From Zygnema cylindricum (lineage: Eukaryota > Streptophyta > Zygnematophyceae > Zygnematales > Zygnemataceae), in NCBI GenBank assembly GCA_037447655.1, contig JBBHKE010000344.1:126963-175109 (forward strand): a stretch of 48,147 nucleotides of DNA. The letters are read 5' to 3'. Under the pieces are notes generated by a model, which saw nothing but the letters and a program-made list of their open reading frames with translations, searched no databases and was not told the DNA's origin. Below are positions 43,401 to 48,147 of this stretch, one piece after another. The position numbers were made by a program, and so were the translations under genes. How positions within the stretch are numbered: the stretch's first letter is position 1; each line of letters opens with the position of its first letter.

Positions 43401-46400
43401 CCCTGTCTGAATGTGTTTAGTAACTCGGTTCTTGTTAACCAGCCATGAATTTGTTTGCGGCTTTTTGATTCTTAGCAGATGTAGGAAACTGACTGGTGGT
43501 TGCTGTTTCTGGGTTTGGGCTTAATGCAGCTGGCAAGTTGCCGTTCTCTTCGCACCCTCATAGATGATGTTCATTTCTACGAGGAAGACTTTGTGGACTT
43601 TGTTGACCCTTCTTTGCAGCTTCTATTTCAGATGATGCAGAGTGCAAAAGAATTTGATTCTCAGGTATTTTACTCTGCGTCAGATGGTGCCTAGCTAGAT
43701 TGTTCACCTGTTACTTGGGGAAATCTGCAGCTGTGTGTCTTGTAACAGAGCTACCTTTCTCACTCAAATGCCGTCGCCGAGAAAAAAATCACTCGGCTTT
43801 TCCTTTTAAATTGCTGATTCGAGTCACATTAATTTTTTTAGGCCTGCTTGATCGCATATATCAAAAGTTACTTATCAATTATTTGAAAGTAGCTAGAAAT
43901 CTTGTTTGAGGGAAATGCATATGGACGATGTTTGACAACCTTATCCAGATTTGTTTCACGCAGCTTCAAATTCTTAACCTGGTATCTTTGATCATTGATC
44001 GCCTTGGAGAGAGGATTGTTCCTTGTGCGGATAAAATCATGATGTTTCTTCCAAAGGTGTGTCGATGTGGATTTCAGACAGTCCCTTTGTCTGCTTTTTT
44101 TGGCAAGAAATAGAGGAGAAGTCAGAGCAGTGTCTATTTTTATAAATCTTGGAGTTCCATTTTGGTCTTTTTGGTAAGTGCTTGTGGTAGACTTCCTCTT
44201 CTGCTTGTGCTATTGGTCAGCTCCAGGTTTTAGGATGTTTTACTCTGAAAAGTATCGTCTTGTGTGCATTTTGTAGTGATTACTCTCTTTGTAGCCGTTT
44301 TGTGCAGACAAATACGCGAGTACAGCAAGCACCTATAGAGCTGCTGATGATGGTGCATATTGTGTTTCACAGGTGTGGGATGCAGCTGACGGTCAGAGTT
44401 TGCTCCGAATACAAGTTATGCTGGCGTTGCAGCGATTGCTGATATCTTTAGGTCCTCGTTCACCTCTTTGTTATGAACTCTTGTTTCCAATTTTGACTTA
44501 CAGCACGGACATATCACAGCCGGACGAGCTCAATATGCTTGAAGACGGGATGCAAGTGTGTATGATTAAACCCTTAATGCTCCTGTGATTTTTTTTTTAT
44601 GTATTTTCTCAACAAGCGTTTTTGAGTGTTAGAACATTGCCCACATGGTTAGGTTTATGCTTACTGAAGATGATGTAAATTTTCTGGTAATATGATCTAA
44701 TGTCTCCTACACACTAAGGAATTGCCAACATCGATAACAGTAGGTGAAAAAATCCAAACTATTTGGGATAAAGTTGTTAACAAGTCACAAAAAAGATTAA
44801 CAGTGAGTGAGTAATTCCAACAATACTTGTGTCTTGTTTTCTGGTTTTCCACGACGACATCAACATCCAAAACTAATAAAAAGACCTAACATTTCAAGCA
44901 TAAAAACAAGCAACTGCAGAAAAAGGCATAAACAATACAAGATAGGGAAGCATTTTCCTGTATTGGGAATCACAGGTTCTCAAATTCAATTTCACCTAAA
45001 CAAATTTCTGATTAGGCCTTCACTCTGGGAAGTTTGTAGGCTTTTGCATTTTAAAAGTACTTTCGCGTCTCGAGAAATGAACTTAACTTTTGCAATAGAC
45101 AGATTGTCTTTCGAACTGCCGCTGATTCATCTGTAGCTTGTCGTTATTTGAGGAATGGCTGCACCTCTGTAGTTGATATACACGAAAACAACTTCCAGCT
45201 TGTTTGGCACTGCCCGATAGTCTTAAGTTTTGATGTTTTCACCTAGACTTCATAGTGCTATGAATGTGCCTATATACAGAAACATGTATAAGTCTGTTGT
45301 TTGTTTTGCATGGCTCGTTTCACCAGTTGTGGCAGGCTGCTCTTCGACATGCTCCTAATATGGTACCTCAGTTTATGCATCTTTTTCATCATCTTGTGCC
45401 TATAATGGAGCGCAATTTCGATCATTTACCTGTAAGTGTATTTCTTGTGAAGGTGTATTCACGATGTCGCTAAGATGGATGGCCTTATAAGATTTTATAT
45501 TTCTGTTGAACAATTGTTTTGATGAAATCACTTAGATGTTCTTGATAAAGGTGTAAGTGGACAGAGCTGTCTTGGTTTATTTGTTTTTTAACACCAGTTC
45601 CTTGAGTGTTTAGCCTGGTGTCCCAGTCCCTTGGCTAACGATGATGTGGGTGTTGGGGAAATCATGTTGTTGTTCATCAACTTGCATTGCTCTCCTGTTT
45701 TTCATTTTGTGGATCACAGGTTGCAATGAAGATTATTGAAAGCTACATTTTGATCGGGGGTGGTGAATTTCTTCATCATCATGGTCAAAGTGTGGTGAAA
45801 ATTCTTGATGCGGTGATTGGAAATGTGAATGAAAAGGGCGTCATGGTTACACTTGGGGTCATCGACACACTTTTGCAGGTTAGTAGATATCAAGTGGCTT
45901 TTGCAATTCGACAGCGCTTTTAAATGAATTAGTTTGCTGCTTTTGCAATAATCTATGCAGGCCTGACAAGAAATTTGTTTGTGGTGCTTACCTGCAGTGT
46001 TTTCCTTCAGAGGCTCCATCCGTCCTTGAGCAAGCATTGCAGGTTTGTCCTGAATTTCTTTGTTTATGACTGGCTTCTCTGCATTAGTGCAAGTTCACGA
46101 CGGCAAAATGGTTTGACTTACTTTTGAGTTAAACCGTTTGAACAGTACTTTTTCTAATTAGATGCAACAGTGAATGATTGTCAACATACTGGCTGATGAG
46201 CAGCAGATCTTTAAGTTACTGGCAAGTTTTTTCTGATAGCAAGGATTCTGAGAAAAATAATCACTAGGAGAATGTAGACAGTAGGTCGGGATCACTAGAT
46301 TACATTATCCGACATCTGACATTTTGTCAATTACGTCATGAAGCATCTTTTCTTTGACCATAAGTAGGGTTAGCAAATCCATCTGGGACTTACTTGTTGA

Positions 46401-48097
46401 CTCTTGTATCGTTGCAGAAACTCCTCTATATTGTGATTGCTGGACAAAATGACTCCGATCTAGTGAAGGCAACTGCTGCTTGTGTGCTTGCTCGAGTCTT
46501 GCTTCAAAATAGCTCATATTTTGCTCGGCTATTATCTCTGCCTTCAACTGCTGCTCTTGTTCAACAACAGACGTTGGCGGCCGGTGGCAAAGCCACATTA
46601 TTTCTGTTTGTTGATGCCTGGCTTGAAAAGGTACTCACGTTTGTGCACTAATGGCTCTCCCAAAAGCAATTTAAAATTACAGGACGATTGATGGCTTTTA
46701 ATATTAGGATTCTTAAAAATTTTCCATGTAGGATCTGTTGAAATACTAGGGAAGTGTGGGGAATTTTCATATCTTATTCAGCTACTTAATATTCGTAACT
46801 ACTGTGTTTCTTTTGCAGGAACATATGTCTATTTGCATTTTTCTCTTTGTTGTTTTTGCTGTGTTAGATTTTGGAAACTAAAGGATGTCAAATTTTGTTT
46901 ATCAAGGGCTGAAGAATGCTTTAGTCACATTGAACTCCTCCATATCCCTGTCATTTATCCCTGGAAGTGTTTTTTTTTACCTTTTTACTGTGTCCCTTGC
47001 AGATGGACTCAGTTTCTTCAGTTGCCAAAAGGAAATTGTCAGCATTGGCATTGTCTGTCCTTTTGACCATCAACGAGGCACAACTTTTGGATAGGCTTGA
47101 ACAGATTGTCAGGTGAGTTTTTTAGCTTTTTTAGGCTGTTCACCTTCAGATTTCATAACTTTAACAATATCTTGAACTCTAAAATATACTGAAACACCTT
47201 TGAATGAGTGTACTGCTACTTTTGTTGCAAAAAAACCACATTTGAAGTTAGTTATGTTTTTCCCTGAAATATTTAGGTATTGCATTGGTGGCTTAGATGT
47301 GTCACCGCGAGGTGTTTGAACAGCAGGGTTATGTATGGCAGTCTGGGATTTCTTGTTAGAATATTCTGTTGAGTTCCCTAAAGTGTTTAGGTGTTGCATT
47401 GGTGGCCTAGAATGTTTCACAGTGAGGTGTTTGGACCACATGTGAGGTTGCCAAAATCTGAGGCGGTGGCTAATGCGTACAGAGACTGGACCCTCTTGTT
47501 AAAGTGCCTAGTTGATTGAAGGTAGCTGGTGCGGCTTGTCATGAAATTGAAGTGGCATCATTTCTGGATGATGGTTGCTATGGAACATTGCCTCACTGCT
47601 TGTTAGATTAAAAGCTGGGTGATTTTTCTCAAGAGTTGCAGGATGGAATTTTTAGAATGTTTTGAAAGTCCTTGGCAAGATGGCATTTTGTTTTTATTCT
47701 TGTTTGTAATCCTCCTGTAAGTACAATAGCTCTTGTAATCAGTCAGAATAATATGTGAAACAGCGATGTATACCGGCAAGGCAGCTGCTTGCTGCAAATA
47801 TGGGTGGGGTGATTTTTAAGGCCTGCACATAACTGAATCTGGACTGTCAGTAATCATAAAAAATACGTGTGGATTGTGGCTTCTGGTGTGGTTCTTGCTT
47901 GTGTACTAATATTAGTTTGAACAAATTGGTTACAGGGAGTTTTGTAGTTTGTTATTCTTCCCTGTGTGCACTTCGTGAGTTTTCGTTTTCGTCAGTATCT
48001 GCTCTGAAGTCTTATGAAAAAGTTTGTGTTTGTACAGTGCGTGTACTGGGGTTTTACATGAAACGGAGGGGGACAAAGGCAGTGGAGCATCATTGGG
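37495..48097 (+). CDS. KA120: Importin-11-like karyopherin (KA120 homologue), 21 exons, 3' incomplete
   Basis: An importin-beta family nuclear transport receptor, made of HEAT/ARM-like repeats and expected to carry cargo through nuclear pores with Ran. Exons: 37495-37635, 37858-37967, 38572-38644, 38747-38808, 38982-39123, 39356-39577, 39778-39844, 40037-40439, 41074-41221, 41465-41637, 42671-42770, 42941-43015, 43530-43664, 43964-44056, 44373-44555, 45327-45431, 45720-45878, 45998-46042, 46418-46630, 47003-47112, 48038-48097. All introns are GT..AG and all phases join, giving about 939 codons with no stop. The start MALSSTDVPTIY fits the plant family. Diagnostic blocks: RPGFCSCL, AVYFKNSINRFW, LLIAKIARFDYPREWPELFP, LKELSTKRL, LRPCAEALY, NRHPNGRILRRRVAWLLGQWV, ILDAVIGNVNEKG. 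The family is around 1,000 residues, so the end lies beyond 48147. Intron 2 holds a large pyrimidine tract. The gene looks intact. Arabidopsis KA120 is a regulator of the immune receptor SNC1; that role is not shown here. Confidence 0.93.
38039..38460. repeat. Polypyrimidine microsatellite in importin intron 2
   Basis: About 420 bp of almost pure C/T on the coding strand (CTCTCTCT, CCCTCCCT blocks), two thirds of the 604-bp intron. The Pro/Ser/Leu-rich and Gly/Arg/Glu-rich ORFs across it are compositional. Confidence 0.92.
41638..42670. other. Large intron 10 of the importin gene
   Basis: This 1033-bp intron is the longest in the gene. An 89-codon ORF at 42223-42492 shows no known family. 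It is listed so it is not mistaken for an exon. Confidence 0.75.
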
Positions 48098-48147
48098 GTA
48101 AGCACCCAGTTGCTGTATGTGCTCTTCATCTTGCACCTATGGCGATA

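Overview
This window comes from the nuclear genome of a plant (streptophyte). The evidence is one multi-exon gene with GT..AG introns that encodes a plant-type importin-11 (KA120-like) karyopherin, plus dense Ty1/copia LTR retrotransposon debris. The species cannot be named. Roughly the first 28 kb is a nested graveyard of LTR elements, 28.4-36.8 kb is AT-rich repeat and MITE sequence, and 37.5 kb to the window end is the single host gene.

Layout. 1-5128: copia element A1 (minus strand, frame-broken), whose gag is split by a 516-bp TRIM (3481-3996). 5129-5943: RNase H end and partial 3' LTR of another copia (plus). 6305-7426: LTR B1. 7895-8642: partial LTR C2. 8643-10671: unidentified degenerate ORFs. 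10672-13009: solo LTR B3 with solo LTR C1 nested inside it. 13697-14877: solo LTR B2. 16637-17619: solo LTR D1. 17684-20957: copia A2 (plus). 20958-21787: hAT-like MITE. 23397-26317: copia A3 (minus). 26318-28392: copia D2 (minus). 30600-31125: a 79-bp minisatellite. 34590-35880: an inverted-repeat cluster. 36012-36833: a second hAT-like MITE with a perfect 8-bp TSD. 37495 onward: the importin gene, 21 exons in the window, 3' end outside it.

Two systems deserve attention. First, the TRIM has an interior of only 58 nt (PBS plus polypurine tract) between 229-bp LTRs, and each LTR holds a complete tRNA-like cloverleaf followed at once by TTTT. This resembles Cassandra TRIMs, which carry 5S rRNA, but with a tRNA-like module. 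Second, copia families A and D lack the usual PBS for the 3' end of the initiator tRNA. Instead, the bases just inside the 5' LTR match the complement of the anticodon arm of plant tRNA-iMet (half-tRNA priming, as in Drosophila copia). This site lies inside the gag reading frame, because gag starts within the LTR. The A/B/C LTRs also share a B-box-like hairpin with compensatory changes, and dense GTAC clusters.

The LTR boundaries, TSDs, PBS, TIRs and exon phases were read directly from the sequence. Function and priming mode are inferences from established families.
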